64,000 nucleotides of DNA, from positions 434,001 through 498,000 of the forward strand of contig NZ_CP015164.1 in the NCBI RefSeq assembly GCF_001766235.1. The letters run 5' to 3'. The position numbers were made by a program, and so were the translations under genes. The DNA is from Acetobacter ascendens. Its GTDB lineage: Bacteria; Pseudomonadota; Alphaproteobacteria; Acetobacterales; Acetobacteraceae. The number at the start of each line of letters is the position of its first letter. Position 1 is the first letter of the stretch. The notes under the pieces are model-generated. The model ran no database searches, had not been told where the DNA came from, and saw only the letters and a list, made by a program, of their open reading frames with translations. Of this stretch, positions 35,886 through 45,757 are shown piece after piece.

Positions 35886-38171
35886 GTGACGGCGCAGGAT
35901 AAAAAAGAGCAGGCCCCTGTAAAAGCGCGTTCACCAGCCCGAAAAGCAGCGCCCAGAAAACCTTCTACCCGCCAACCTCGGCAGAGCAGAAAAACGGCAG
36001 AGCGGAAGATCACTCTGGAAATGCCAGAACGGTTTATCAACCGCGAGCTGTCTTGGCTGGATTTCAACCAGCGTGTGGTGGAAGAGGCCGATAACGCCCG
36101 CAATCCCTTGCTGGAACGCCTGCGCTTTTTATCTATCAGCGCCAGTAATCTGGATGAGTTCTATTCCGTACGTGTGGCCGGGCTTGTCGGGCAGGTGCGT
36201 GAGGGGCTGACCAAACTTTCCCCCGATGGCCGCACGCCAGCCCAGCAACTTGAGGCTGTGCGCGAACGCTGCGCCAGGCTGCTGCGTGAACAGCAGCGAA
36301 TCTGGACAGAACTGCGCGGCCTACTGGCTAAAGCGGGCGTAGAACTGTGTGAACCAGATGCGCTAACAGATGCCGATACGGAATATCTGGCTAAAATCTT
36401 TATGGACAGGGTGTTTCCGGTTCTTACACCCCTTGCGGTGGACCCAGCACATCCTCTGCCGTTTATCCCCAATATGGGTTTGGCACTGGGTTTACGCCTG
36501 CTTTATGCAGATACGGGCCTGTTTGCCATGAACGCCCTTATTCTGTTGCCTGCGCAGATAGAGCGTTTTATTCGCCTGCCATCTCCCACTCCGGCAACGG
36601 ATGCCACAAATCCACCGAAGGTACGGTTCTTCCGTCTGGAAGATCTGATTACCCTGTTTATTGATCGTCTGTTCGATGGTCTGGAAGTGGGGGAAAGCGG
36701 CGTGTTGCGCGTGGTGCGCGACACCGATGTGGAATTTGAGGACGAGGCAGAAGATCTTGTCCGCTCCTACGAAACAGCCCTGAAACGCCGCCGCCGTGGG
36801 GTGGTGATCCATCTGGATATGGAAAAACGGGTGCCGACGGAATTGACAGAAGCCATTGCCTCGGACCTTGATTTGCCGCCCGATGAAATTGCCGTACATT
36901 CCGGCATGATCGGCGTGGTGGATCTGAAGCAGATGATTGTGGATGATCGGCCGGATCTGCTGTTCCCGCCCTATACTCCGCGCTTTCCCGAACGTATCCG
37001 AGATTTTAATGGCGATTGCTTTGCCGCCATCCGCGCTAAAGATTTGCTGGTGCATCACCCGTTTGAAAGCTTTGATGTGGTGGTGCAGTTCCTGCGGCAG
37101 GCAGCGCTAGACCCTAACGTGATTGCCATTAAGCAGACGCTGTATCGCACATCGCGCGATTCACCCATTGTGAAAGCGCTGATTGAGGCAGCAGAGGCCG
37201 GTAAATCCGTAACCGCTATGGTGGAATTGCGAGCCCGGTTTGATGAGGAAGCCAATATTCGCCTTTCCCGCGCGCTGGAAGCCGCAGGCGTGCAGGTGGT
37301 GTTTGGTTTTGCGGATTTAAAAACCCACGCCAAACTCAGCCTTGTAGTGCGGCGAGAAGGCGGGCTTGTGCGCTCTTACGCACATTTTGGCACGGGCAAT
37401 TACCACCCCATTACTGCCCGTATTTATACAGATCTTTCCTTTTTTACGTGTGATCCGGCATTGGCGCGGGATTCTGCGCGCTTGTTCAATTACGTTACGG
37501 GCTACGCCATGCCCGCACAGATGGAGAAAATTGCTTTCTCCCCCATCACCATTCGCAGCACGCTGAAGGAACTGATTCAGGAAGAAATTGATCACGTTAA
37601 AGCTGGCAAACCGGGCAGTATCTGGTTGAAGATGAATGCGCTGGTGGACCCGGAACTGATTGATTGCCTGTACAAGGCCTCCTGCGCGGGGGTGAAGATT
37701 GTGGGTGTTATACGCGGCATCTGCTGCCTGCGGCCGGGTGTGCCCGGTCTTTCAGAAAACATCCGCATTAAATCCATTGTCGGGCGCTTTTTGGAACATT
37801 CGCGCATTTTTGTGTTTGGTAACGAACATCGTCTGCCATCGCGCTATGCCAAGGTCTTTATTTCTTCGGCAGACTGGATGACGCGGAATATGGATTGGCG
37901 CGTGGAAAGCATGGTGCCTATTACCAACCCCACCGTGCATGCGCAGGTTTTGGGCCAGATCATGGTGTCCAACATTCGCGATACCTTACAATCATGGATG
38001 CTGGAACAGAATGGAGAATGGCGGCGTGTAAACCCCGGAAATCGGCCTTTTTCCGCACATGAATGGTTTATGACACATCCTTCACTTTCCGGACGGGGCT
38101 CAGCCGCGCATGACACACCCATCCGGGCCCCGGCGTCTTTGACCTCTTCACAGGACTTGCTGATAGATTGA
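35886..38171 (+). CDS. ppk: Polyphosphate kinase Ppk1
   Basis: Makes inorganic polyphosphate from ATP. The 761-residue protein has the PPK N domain ([19 protein letters not shown]), middle and C domains. The catalytic His lies in [14 protein letters not shown], and [20 protein letters not shown] and [12 protein letters not shown] are characteristic. The start is GTG with AAGGAAG seven bases upstream. A basic 40-residue N-terminal tail (Lys/Arg/Pro-rich) is unusual but not rare. ppx follows 97 bp later, so synthesis and breakdown of polyphosphate are encoded together. Confidence 0.96.
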   Translation: MTAQDKKEQAPVKARSPARKAAPRKPSTRQPRQSRKTAERKITLEMPERFINRELSWLDFNQRVVEEADNARNPLLERLRFLSISASNLDEFYSVRVAGLVGQVREGLTKLSPDGRTPAQQLEAVRERCARLLREQQRIWTELRGLLAKAGVELCEPDALTDADTEYLAKIFMDRVFPVLTPLAVDPAHPLPFIPNMGLALGLRLLYADTGLFAMNALILLPAQIERFIRLPSPTPATDATNPPKVRFFRLEDLITLFIDRLFDGLEVGESGVLRVVRDTDVEFEDEAEDLVRSYETALKRRRRGVVIHLDMEKRVPTELTEAIASDLDLPPDEIAVHSGMIGVVDLKQMIVDDRPDLLFPPYTPRFPERIRDFNGDCFAAIRAKDLLVHHPFESFDVVVQFLRQAALDPNVIAIKQTLYRTSRDSPIVKALIEAAEAGKSVTAMVELRARFDEEANIRLSRALEAAGVQVVFGFADLKTHAKLSLVVRREGGLVRSYAHFGTGNYHPITARIYTDLSFFTCDPALARDSARLFNYVTGYAMPAQMEKIAFSPITIRSTLKELIQEEIDHVKAGKPGSIWLKMNALVDPELIDCLYKASCAGVKIVGVIRGICCLRPGVPGLSENIRIKSIVGRFLEHSRIFVFGNEHRLPSRYAKVFISSADWMTRNMDWRVESMVPITNPTVHAQVLGQIMVSNIRDTLQSWMLEQNGEWRRVNPGNRPFSAHEWFMTHPSLSGRGSAAHDTPIRAPASLTSSQDLLID

Positions 38172-38268
38172 TGTCTGAAATCATGAGCTTTTTTCTTGCG
38201 TCGGGATTATCGCATCCCCGTTGTTCCAAGCTGCATAGCCAGTTTTTGCAAACGGGGAGGGGCTTCTG

Positions 38269-39759
38269 ATGGAGGCTGATCAACCGTGCCGTTCCGCAGT
38301 GGTGGATCTTGGCTCCAATTCCGTAAGGCTTGTGGTTTTTGAAGGACGTTCACGCAATCCGCTTCCCATTTTCAATGAAAAAGCCGTGCTGCGTTTGGGG
38401 CGCGGGCTGACCGAAACGGGGAAGCTGAATGAAGAAGGCGTGGAAATGGCGAAGGAAGTGCTCAGCCGCTTCCATGCCATTGCCCGTGCCATGAAGGCTG
38501 ATCCGTTTGAAATTCTGGCAACCGCCGCTGTGCGGGATGCCAGTAATGGGCCTGCTTTTGTGCAAACCCTGCGTGAAAGCATGCCCGGTGTGCCCATCCG
38601 TATTCTTTCTGGCAAGGAAGAAGCCGATCATTCCGCTATTGGCGTTATGTGCGGTGTTCCCGGCGCATCTGGGTTGGTGGCTGATGTAGGTGGTGGGTCT
38701 TTAGAACTCATCCATCTTACGCCGCAGGGGCGGCATGATGCCACAACCTTGCCGCTGGGTATGATCCGGCTGGCCGATCGTTCTGGCCGAGATCTGGATA
38801 AAGCCAAAAATCTGGCAGATAAAGATATTGGCGGCGTAGAATGGCTGCCCAAGGTAAAAGGCAGCACGCTTTATCTGGTGGGTGGGGCGTTTCGTGCATT
38901 GGCGCGGCTTCAGATTGCGCGTACGCAATATCCGCTCAACATCGTGCATTATTATACAATGGATGTGCAAGAAGCACGGGAAATGACGGGCTGGCTGCAA
39001 AACAGCTCGCGCCGCAGTTTAGAACGTCTGCCCGGTGCCCCCCGTAAGCGGTTGGATGATACGCCTTTTGCCGCGATGGTGTTGCGGCGGCTGATGAAGA
39101 AGGTGCAGCCGGATAAAATTGTCTTTTGCGTGGATGGCCTGCGCGAGGGCTGGTACATGCTTAAGGTTGCGCCGGATATTCTGGCCCAGAACCCGATGGA
39201 TGTGGTGGCGCGTGAAATGTGTGTCCGTTTTGGGCGCAGTAATTCACTTCCTTACGCCTTGATGCAGTGGACAGATTTTTTACGGCCGGAGGAAACGGCG
39301 GAAGAAAAATATTTGCGTCATCTGGCTTGTTATCTGTCTGATATCGGCAGCCACGATCACCCGGAATATCGGGCAGAGCAAACATACTGGCGTATCCTGC
39401 GTGTGCAGAGTGGCGGGTTTGACCATCCTTCCCGCGCATGGTTGGCGTTAGCGCTAGCTATCCGTTACGCCGCAGATCAGCAGGCACCTTTCTTGGCGAC
39501 GTCTCGCGCATTGTTGAACGATCAGGACTGGAAGAGCGCTGTGGTGCTGGGGCTGGCCCTGCGTCTGGCGTATTCTCTCTCCGGCGGTGCAGGGCGGTTG
39601 CTGGAAGGTACATCCCTTGAATGGGAAGAAGATGCATTGGTGCTGATCCTGACATCTGCCCGCGTGGCCGTAAAAGGAGAGAGCGTGCGCCGCGGGTTAG
39701 AACGTTTGGGCCAAGCCTTGGGTGTTGCAACACGTTTCGAGATTGAACTGGTCGGCTGA
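38269..39759 (+). CDS. ppx: Exopolyphosphatase / GppA-family phosphatase
   Basis: A 496-residue member of the ASKHA-fold Ppx/GppA family that releases phosphate from polyphosphate ends (and may act on pppGpp). Motifs: AVVDLGSNSVRLVVFEG, ATAAVRDASNGPAF, VRILSGKEEADHSA-like IRILSGKEEADH, and ADVGGGSLELIHL (phosphate loop). A C-terminal HD-like helical region follows (LRHLACYLSDIGSHDHPEY). The start ATG has GGAGGGG upstream. It follows ppk. Confidence 0.93.
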   Translation: MEADQPCRSAVVDLGSNSVRLVVFEGRSRNPLPIFNEKAVLRLGRGLTETGKLNEEGVEMAKEVLSRFHAIARAMKADPFEILATAAVRDASNGPAFVQTLRESMPGVPIRILSGKEEADHSAIGVMCGVPGASGLVADVGGGSLELIHLTPQGRHDATTLPLGMIRLADRSGRDLDKAKNLADKDIGGVEWLPKVKGSTLYLVGGAFRALARLQIARTQYPLNIVHYYTMDVQEAREMTGWLQNSSRRSLERLPGAPRKRLDDTPFAAMVLRRLMKKVQPDKIVFCVDGLREGWYMLKVAPDILAQNPMDVVAREMCVRFGRSNSLPYALMQWTDFLRPEETAEEKYLRHLACYLSDIGSHDHPEYRAEQTYWRILRVQSGGFDHPSRAWLALALAIRYAADQQAPFLATSRALLNDQDWKSAVVLGLALRLAYSLSGGAGRLLEGTSLEWEEDALVLILTSARVAVKGESVRRGLERLGQALGVATRFEIELVG

Positions 39760-39929
39760 TATGCCATAGACAGGATACAGGTGCGGGGTGGACAACCCCC
39801 ATCTATCGGGGCACATTACGGTTTATACATCCTGATATGGTGCAGTGGCGCGGTTGGTTGGCCGGCTTGCTGTAACTGTCTGCCAGAATCAGGTTTTGAA
39901 TAACCGGTAAAGCAGCGGAACCTTATCTC

Positions 39930-42248
39930 GTGTCTTCTGAAGAGATCATAGATCCCACAGTCCAGCACGATGCTTCTATCCGAAGGGTTCTGCTGCATCT
40001 TGTTCTGCCATTTGTTGTTACGGTTATGGCCGTGCTGGCCATTGCGCTGGTGGGGATAAATTCCTACCGTACCACCAAGGAAGGCGTTTCCACCCTTACG
40101 CACCAGCTTATGGGCGCTGTGCAGCAATATATTGTGCAGCAGGTTACAGATTACATTCTGCCAGCCGCCACCGGTAATCTGATTGCCTCGGGCATGATTG
40201 AACATGCTCCTGCACAGGTGGAAGACAAGGTCTTTTATTCTTACGGCAGCACCATGTTGCGGAAGATTCCGCAGCTTCAGTCCTTCTATCTAGCGGATGA
40301 TGAAGGGCACTTCATGCTCATCGCCCGTGCCGCGCAAAAAGGTGTGCAGGAGCATGTACGCCTGATTGAAAAAAATGGGCACAAATATTTCCATCACGCA
40401 TTCTGGGATGAGAGCGGGCAGAAAATTTCCGAAACGGAAGATGATGCCAATGATTATGACCCACGCACGCGCGATTGGTACAAAAATACAGCCGGAACAG
40501 ATAAGGTAACCTGGTCCAAGCCACATTTGTTCCCCACCACCAGTCAGTTTGTCATGACCAGCTCCCTGCGGTTCAAGACAGACGCTGGACATACAATGGT
40601 GTTTGCCACCAACATTTCTCTAAACGAACTCAGTTCTTATCTGGATCAGATCAAGGTTGGTAAAACTGGCTCCGCTATGATTGTGGATAGCCGGGGCCTG
40701 TTTATTGCCGGTAAAAATCTTACGCAGCAGGCCAAGGCCGCTGGGTGGGACCCGGATAAAATGGTGCTGGACCGCAATGCCTATCCGGTTTTTGCGTTGG
40801 GGTATGATCACTACCGTGTGCGTGGTGTTGGGCCACGGCATGTTACGTGGGATGGCACGGATTACATCACCATTGCCGCAGCTTTGCCACGCTATTCTGA
40901 TAGCTGGATTTTGCTGATGGCCGCGCCCGAAAGTGATTTCGGGTCCTTCGCGCACCAAAGCAGCCATCAGAGCTTACAGTTTTTGGCCATTATTACGGTT
41001 TTCTCGCTTGTGCTTGCCGGGTTGCTTGTGCGGCAGGTGCGGCGGACAGAGTCTAGCACGCGCCTGTTGGTGAAGCAGAAAGAGCAGATCCAGCGTGAAA
41101 GCTCTGCTGTGCAGCAGGTGGCCGTTGCGCCACGTCTGTTTGACCCCACAGTGGAACCATTAAGTCTAACAGAGCAGTTAACGCTTGTAACAGGTGCGCG
41201 GCGTGCCACGCTTTGGCGCTTCCTGCATGATGGTGCTGCCATGGTGTGTGAAGATGCGTACGATCAAACGCAGAACACACATTCCGGCGGGTTTGAAATG
41301 GCCCGCACAGAATTGGGACCGTTCTTTTCTGCGATTGAAGAAGGCAACGCGTTCTCGGTTGAAAATGCAGCCGTAGACCCGCGCACTACGCGGTTTGAAC
41401 GTCTGACCATGCGTGAACTGGGCACAAAGGCATTGGCTGTTTGCCCTGTGCATGGCCCGCATGGGGTGGAAGGCGCGATTATGCTGGAAGATCCGCATCT
41501 TCAGCCGCACCTGCTTTACTTCCTTGATCTTATGGCCGGGGTGGCAGCCCTGCGCTTTGCTGCACAGGCACAACTGCTGAATAACCAGACAGACAAGATT
41601 GTAGATGTCGGGCAGCAGGTTGCCACGCTGGATGTGCCCGCGCCCAAATCTGATAATATGCTGATGAAGGCGCCAGAAGCCACAGCCGTTAATTCCGCCA
41701 GCATTTATCCATCTGTTGCTGTGTTGGTTATCACGTTCTCTGACCCCGTGGTGGAAGGGGGAAAACAAACCGAGGCCCTGATTGAACTCATCAATCAACT
41801 GGCGGCAGATGTGCAGTCCGTCGCGCAGGAAGAAAAACTGTTTGCCGTGGAAGTGGCCGGCCACCGCATGATCTGCATGGCAGGTTGCCTGCCCACGCCA
41901 GATGTTACAGCCATTGTGCGCGTTGCAGATGCCGCGCTTAAAATGCGTGAAATCTTTATGGCATCACTGGCCGCGGCGGATCTGGAACCCGTGTTTACTA
42001 TGGGGATTGATTACGGCCCGGCATTTGGTGGCGCGGTAGGGAACGAACCCAAGGTATTCAACCTGTGGGGGCAAACGGTATCTCTGGCCGAGTTGATGGC
42101 ACAGGGTGCGGCAGACCCCGGCACCATTCAGGTGACAGAGCGTGTTTATGGTGTGCTGCGTGACAGATATCTGTTCCGTAGCCGTGGTTCCTTCTTTGCA
42201 CCGCATCTGGGTCTGGGGCGTGCCTATACATTGGCGGCAAGGCGATGA
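39930..42248 (+). CDS. Cache-GAF membrane sensor with degenerate nucleotide-cyclase domain
   Basis: A 772-residue sensor. Order: membrane segment (about 25-45), dCache periplasmic domain (46-335, with NDYDPRTRDWYKNTAG), membrane segment (about 350-367), GAF-like domain (about 400-555) and a class III cyclase-like domain (about 595-760). The cyclase fold is clear from KVFNLWGQTVSLAELMAQG and MGIDYGPAFGGAVGNE. But both metal-binding Asp positions are changed (Thr602 and His645) and the Asn/Arg pair is Ser718/Leu722, so catalysis is unlikely. It starts with GTG. It overlaps the MlaE-type permease gene by four bases, so the sensor is cotranslated with a lipid transporter. Confidence 0.85.
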   Translation: MSSEEIIDPTVQHDASIRRVLLHLVLPFVVTVMAVLAIALVGINSYRTTKEGVSTLTHQLMGAVQQYIVQQVTDYILPAATGNLIASGMIEHAPAQVEDKVFYSYGSTMLRKIPQLQSFYLADDEGHFMLIARAAQKGVQEHVRLIEKNGHKYFHHAFWDESGQKISETEDDANDYDPRTRDWYKNTAGTDKVTWSKPHLFPTTSQFVMTSSLRFKTDAGHTMVFATNISLNELSSYLDQIKVGKTGSAMIVDSRGLFIAGKNLTQQAKAAGWDPDKMVLDRNAYPVFALGYDHYRVRGVGPRHVTWDGTDYITIAAALPRYSDSWILLMAAPESDFGSFAHQSSHQSLQFLAIITVFSLVLAGLLVRQVRRTESSTRLLVKQKEQIQRESSAVQQVAVAPRLFDPTVEPLSLTEQLTLVTGARRATLWRFLHDGAAMVCEDAYDQTQNTHSGGFEMARTELGPFFSAIEEGNAFSVENAAVDPRTTRFERLTMRELGTKALAVCPVHGPHGVEGAIMLEDPHLQPHLLYFLDLMAGVAALRFAAQAQLLNNQTDKIVDVGQQVATLDVPAPKSDNMLMKAPEATAVNSASIYPSVAVLVITFSDPVVEGGKQTEALIELINQLAADVQSVAQEEKLFAVEVAGHRMICMAGCLPTPDVTAIVRVADAALKMREIFMASLAAADLEPVFTMGIDYGPAFGGAVGNEPKVFNLWGQTVSLAELMAQGAADPGTIQVTERVYGVLRDRYLFRSRGSFFAPHLGLGRAYTLAARR

Positions 42249-43141
42249 GTGGGAGCCAGCAAACAGGCGGCCCCAACCTGCCGTCGGATGATGAACCAGA
42301 TCTGATTCTGCAAACAGATGCACATAAGCCTGCCAAGCGTATTCCGGTGCATGAGTGGATACGCAGGAAGCTGGCATGGATCGGTCGGCTTGTGCGTAGG
42401 CAGGCACGGTTTTTTCTGGTTGTGCTGGGGGCAGGCTGGGGCGTGATTTTTGAGAGTTTTCGCTCTCACGCATGGCGCCGCACGGTGCGGTACGAATTTG
42501 TAACCACCATGAACAACATTATCGGCGGTGGGGTAAGTGCATCACTGTTTGCTGGTATGCTTACAGGTGTGGCGGCTGTTTCTCAGGTTATTTACTGGTT
42601 GGGTCTTACCGGCCTTGCCAAAATGACAGGCTCCATTCTGGTCAATGTGGTTATCCGTGAAATTGCGCCCATTCTGGTAGGTATTCTGCTGCTGGGGCGT
42701 AATGGCATGCTGTCCGCCACAGAGTTGGGGCTGCTGACCATTGGCGGACAGGTGCGGTCCATGCAGTCTGTGGGGATGGACCCGTTTTTGATGCTGGTTC
42801 TGCCGCGCACGCTGGCGTTTACCGTGGCTGGGTTTACGCTGGGTATTCTGTTCTCCATGTCATCACTGATAACCGGGTACGTGATGAGCCGTATTTCCGG
42901 CGTGATTACCAACCCGATCTGGACATTTCTGGATGATGTGGCTGCGGCCATGTCTGTCACAGACTACGCCGTTATTCCGCTTAAATTCATCATGGTTGGT
43001 TTTGTGGTGGGGCTGGGCGGCTGCCTGACAGGCCTGACTGCCACCAATGAAGATTCACTGCGCACCTTGCTGCCACGCGGCTTTTCCCGCGGGATGCTGA
43101 TTGTGATGATGGTGAGCGTTCTGTTCAGTCTGGATCTGTAA
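42245..43141 (+). CDS. MlaE-family ABC transporter permease
   Basis: A 298-residue MlaE-type permease (PF02405-like) that moves phospholipids across the inner membrane. Blocks: FVTTMNNIIGGGVSASLFAG, REIAPILVGILLLGRNG, ELGLLTIGGQVRSMQSVGMD, PFLMLVLPRTLAFTVAG and KFIMVGFVVGLGGCLTG. It has about five membrane helices after a cytoplasmic N-terminal 60 residues. The start ATG overlaps the sensor gene stop (ATGA). The ATPase gene follows one base after the stop. Confidence 0.9.
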   Translation: MSGSQQTGGPNLPSDDEPDLILQTDAHKPAKRIPVHEWIRRKLAWIGRLVRRQARFFLVVLGAGWGVIFESFRSHAWRRTVRYEFVTTMNNIIGGGVSASLFAGMLTGVAAVSQVIYWLGLTGLAKMTGSILVNVVIREIAPILVGILLLGRNGMLSATELGLLTIGGQVRSMQSVGMDPFLMLVLPRTLAFTVAGFTLGILFSMSSLITGYVMSRISGVITNPIWTFLDDVAAAMSVTDYAVIPLKFIMVGFVVGLGGCLTGLTATNEDSLRTLLPRGFSRGMLIVMMVSVLFSLDL

Positions 43142-43142
43142 G

Positions 43143-43844
43143 ATGGAGGCATATTCAGCAGGCCCACTTCTAGAACTGAACAAGGCGGTGCCCTCATTTG
43201 AGGATAGCGGACTGCCACCAGTGTCCTTCAGCATGAAATTGATGCCCGGCGAATGTATGATTGTGGAAGCGCGAGACCCAAGCCGCGCCACCATGTTTGC
43301 AGATTTGTGCAGCGGTATGGTGGAACTGGAAAGCGGGCAGGTTAGCTTTATGGGGCTGGATTGGGCAAACCTGCAGGATCGGGAACTTAACGCTCTGCGC
43401 GGGCGTATCGGGCGCATTACACGCCGCGCCAGTTGGGCGGAGTTCATGCCCACGCATCTGGGTATTATTTTGCAGCAGTTGCACCATACCACCCGCAGTT
43501 TGGATGATCTGGTGGCAGAGGCTGTGCGGCGTTCAGAAAGTTTTGGTCTGCCGGGTGTGCCCACAGTTAGCCCATCCCTGCTTTCAGATACGGATCTTAC
43601 GCGCGTTTCATGCGTGCGGGCTTTTATGGGGCAGCCGCATTTGCTGCTTTTGGAAGACCCGCTGGAGGGTGGCTCGCCCGAACTGTACAACTCTTTCCTT
43701 TCTTCGGTAACAGAAGCGCGGGATAGAGGGGCAGGCGTAATCTGGTTGGTGCGCAGCAATGCCGTTTGGCAAAGTTACCGGCAGGGTATTACCTCCACAT
43801 GGCGTCTTGCTGATGATGGCCTAGTAGCAGTACGGATGGCATAA
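43143..43844 (+). CDS. ABC ATPase-like protein lacking Walker A (MlaF position)
   Basis: A 233-residue protein in the place of the MlaF ATPase. The fold is still recognisable: a strand-turn start (SFSMKLMPGECMIVE), ELESGQVSFMGLDWANLQDR, a Walker B-like LLLLEDPLEGG (167-176). The Walker A loop is gone: residues 43-51 read ARDPSRATM where GxxGxGKST is expected, so the ATP-binding Lys is Ala. The signature LSGGQ is LSDTD (147-151), and the Walker B Asp-Glu order is swapped to Glu-Asp. It should not hydrolyse ATP alone. It may pair with another ATPase or serve as a structural partner. Confidence 0.82.
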   Translation: MEAYSAGPLLELNKAVPSFEDSGLPPVSFSMKLMPGECMIVEARDPSRATMFADLCSGMVELESGQVSFMGLDWANLQDRELNALRGRIGRITRRASWAEFMPTHLGIILQQLHHTTRSLDDLVAEAVRRSESFGLPGVPTVSPSLLSDTDLTRVSCVRAFMGQPHLLLLEDPLEGGSPELYNSFLSSVTEARDRGAGVIWLVRSNAVWQSYRQGITSTWRLADDGLVAVRMA

Positions 43845-44794
43845 TGTTCCAGCTCCGCTTAAGACAGAAAGTGAAACCTCTTATTTCTCTGCGTTATGCA
43901 GATGAATGGGTTGGGTTTCTGGTTCTTCTCAGCCTTGTTATTTTTGCAGGCGCGGTGATTGAAGCCGGCGTGCTGCGAGATTGGCTTACTCCACCTGCGC
44001 GCTTGCGCGTGGTGCTGCCAGCTTCTGGCGTGGGCGGCCTTACGGTTGGGGGGGATGTGCAACTTATGGGTGCCCATGCTGGTACCATCCGTTCCATCAA
44101 GCTCAATCCATCTGGCAACATGTATGCGCTGGTGGATCTGGACCCGCAGGCCAAGCCGTTTATCCGGCGTGATAGTTCAGCCATTATCCGCAAACAGCTT
44201 ATTGTAACTGGTGCCGCCTATCTGGATCTCAGCCGTGGGCATGGGGAGCCAATGGATTGGAGCTACGCAGTTGTAAGCGCAACGCCAGCCCCCAACCCGG
44301 CAGACCAGATTACCGCTACGCTCAACAGTATTCAGGCTGAAATCATGCCCGCACTGGCAAGTGCTCGGCACATGATGGCGCAGCTTGATGGCACCATTAG
44401 CGATATGCACGCAGGCAAAGGCACCGTTGGCCAGTTGATGACGAATGATCAGCTGATCAAACAGGCAGAAGCCACCATTGTCTCGCTCAATGGGGTGATT
44501 GACCGCCTGAAACCGATTGAAAATCAGATTTCCGGCATCATGAACAAAACCGATGCCACGGTGGCAAACCTGAAAGGGGCCTCGCATGATCTAAAGGGTG
44601 CAACACCGCATCTGCCGGGTATTGCGGCTAATCTGGATGCCAGCACCGCAGATCTGCCAGCATTGCTGGCGCAGGCGCAAACCACCCTTTACGGGCTGGA
44701 AAAACTAACAGACCAGTTGCGCGGTATGTGGCTACTGGGGGGGCAAAAAGTGGTACGGCATAACCGTCTGTCACCTAAGCAGGTGCGGCCATGA
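43844..44794 (+). CDS. MCE-domain (MlaD-type) lipid-binding protein
   Basis: A 316-residue protein with one N-terminal membrane anchor (GFLVLLSLVIFAGAVIEAGV) and a periplasmic MCE domain (LRVVLPASGVGGLTVGGDVQ and the hydrophobic pore strand ANLIVTGAAYLDLSRG region). The C-terminal coiled coil (TIVSLNGVIDRLKPIENQIS) suits hexamer formation. It starts at the ATPase-like gene stop. It is the periplasmic carrier of the Mla-type system, passing phospholipid between permease and outer membrane. Confidence 0.88.
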   Translation: MFQLRLRQKVKPLISLRYADEWVGFLVLLSLVIFAGAVIEAGVLRDWLTPPARLRVVLPASGVGGLTVGGDVQLMGAHAGTIRSIKLNPSGNMYALVDLDPQAKPFIRRDSSAIIRKQLIVTGAAYLDLSRGHGEPMDWSYAVVSATPAPNPADQITATLNSIQAEIMPALASARHMMAQLDGTISDMHAGKGTVGQLMTNDQLIKQAEATIVSLNGVIDRLKPIENQISGIMNKTDATVANLKGASHDLKGATPHLPGIAANLDASTADLPALLAQAQTTLYGLEKLTDQLRGMWLLGGQKVVRHNRLSPKQVRP

Positions 44795-45729
44795 GGTATT
44801 TTTCTCCCGCTGTGGCTGTTTTATGTCTGCCTTTGCTGTTGGCCGGGTGTGGTGGCGCTACGCAGGATAAACCCACCGCGCAGGATGATGCCGCGTGGGA
44901 TCAGGCCATGACAGCCGGGCGAGATTCCTTTGAACTGGGGCGTTATACCGTAGCTGTTACGCAGTATCGCAAAGCAGCAGATCTGGCTTTGCTGCGGGAT
45001 GATACCAGCGCGATAACCGAGGCCGGGTATGATCTGGCCGTGGCACAACTGGCTGCAAACACGCCAGATAAAGCGTTGCAAACAGCACAGGCTACACGGC
45101 AGGCCGCTGGCGTGCGTGGGCAAACGCAGCTTTATTCGCTCGATCTGGTAGAGGCCGCTGCACATTACAGGCTGGGCCATTACAGTTCTGCCATGTCATC
45201 TGCCACGCAGGCCATGCAGTCATCCGATAGTGCATTGGCAGGCAGAGCTGCTCTGGTGCTGGGGCTTGCTGCAGATGCGCAATCCGATAGCGCCAATCTG
45301 CAAAAAGCAGCTACCTATCTTGGCAGCCTTAAAAAGCCGCTTTCTGCCACGCAGCAGGCAGATCAGGCGGAAATTCAGGCGCGTATGCTGCGTCAATCCG
45401 CACCACAGCAGGCGGAAGCTTTGGCCGTGCAGGCGGCTGATCTGCGGCGTAATGATGGCTCTTACCGTGATATGGCACGCGCACTGGCTCTTGCTGCGCG
45501 CATTGCTTCTGCTCAGGGTGATCAGCAAAAAGCCCGTGCGTTGTGGGAGCGTGCTGCGCAAAGTGCAGCAGCGCAGTCTAGCGGCTTAAACCGGATGGAT
45601 GTGCAAACACTGGCGCATGGTTCCATCAACAAAGGTAACTACGTGCCGCCTGAAGATGATGCCGCAGCATGGGCGCGGGATGCCGGGGGTGTTTCCCTGC
45701 GTCCGTTTGAAGAAAAAGACGCACAGTAA
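44791..45729 (+). CDS. Outer-membrane lipoprotein with helical (TPR-like) repeats
   Basis: A 312-residue lipoprotein (signal AVLCLPLLLAGC, lipobox LAGC). The mature part is helix-rich, with TPR-like pairs such as SFELGRYTVAVTQYRKAADL and AAAHYRLGHYSSAMSSATQA and many Ala residues. Its start overlaps the MCE gene by four bases, so it belongs to the same operon. By position it could be an outer-membrane anchor for the MCE system, as VacJ/MlaA or other lipoproteins are in other bacteria; its sequence is not MlaA-like. Confidence 0.7.
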   Translation: MRYFSPAVAVLCLPLLLAGCGGATQDKPTAQDDAAWDQAMTAGRDSFELGRYTVAVTQYRKAADLALLRDDTSAITEAGYDLAVAQLAANTPDKALQTAQATRQAAGVRGQTQLYSLDLVEAAAHYRLGHYSSAMSSATQAMQSSDSALAGRAALVLGLAADAQSDSANLQKAATYLGSLKKPLSATQQADQAEIQARMLRQSAPQQAEALAVQAADLRRNDGSYRDMARALALAARIASAQGDQQKARALWERAAQSAAAQSSGLNRMDVQTLAHGSINKGNYVPPEDDAAAWARDAGGVSLRPFEEKDAQ

Positions 45730-45757
45730 AACGTGTAAGGCGTAAGTGGCTGGGGTA

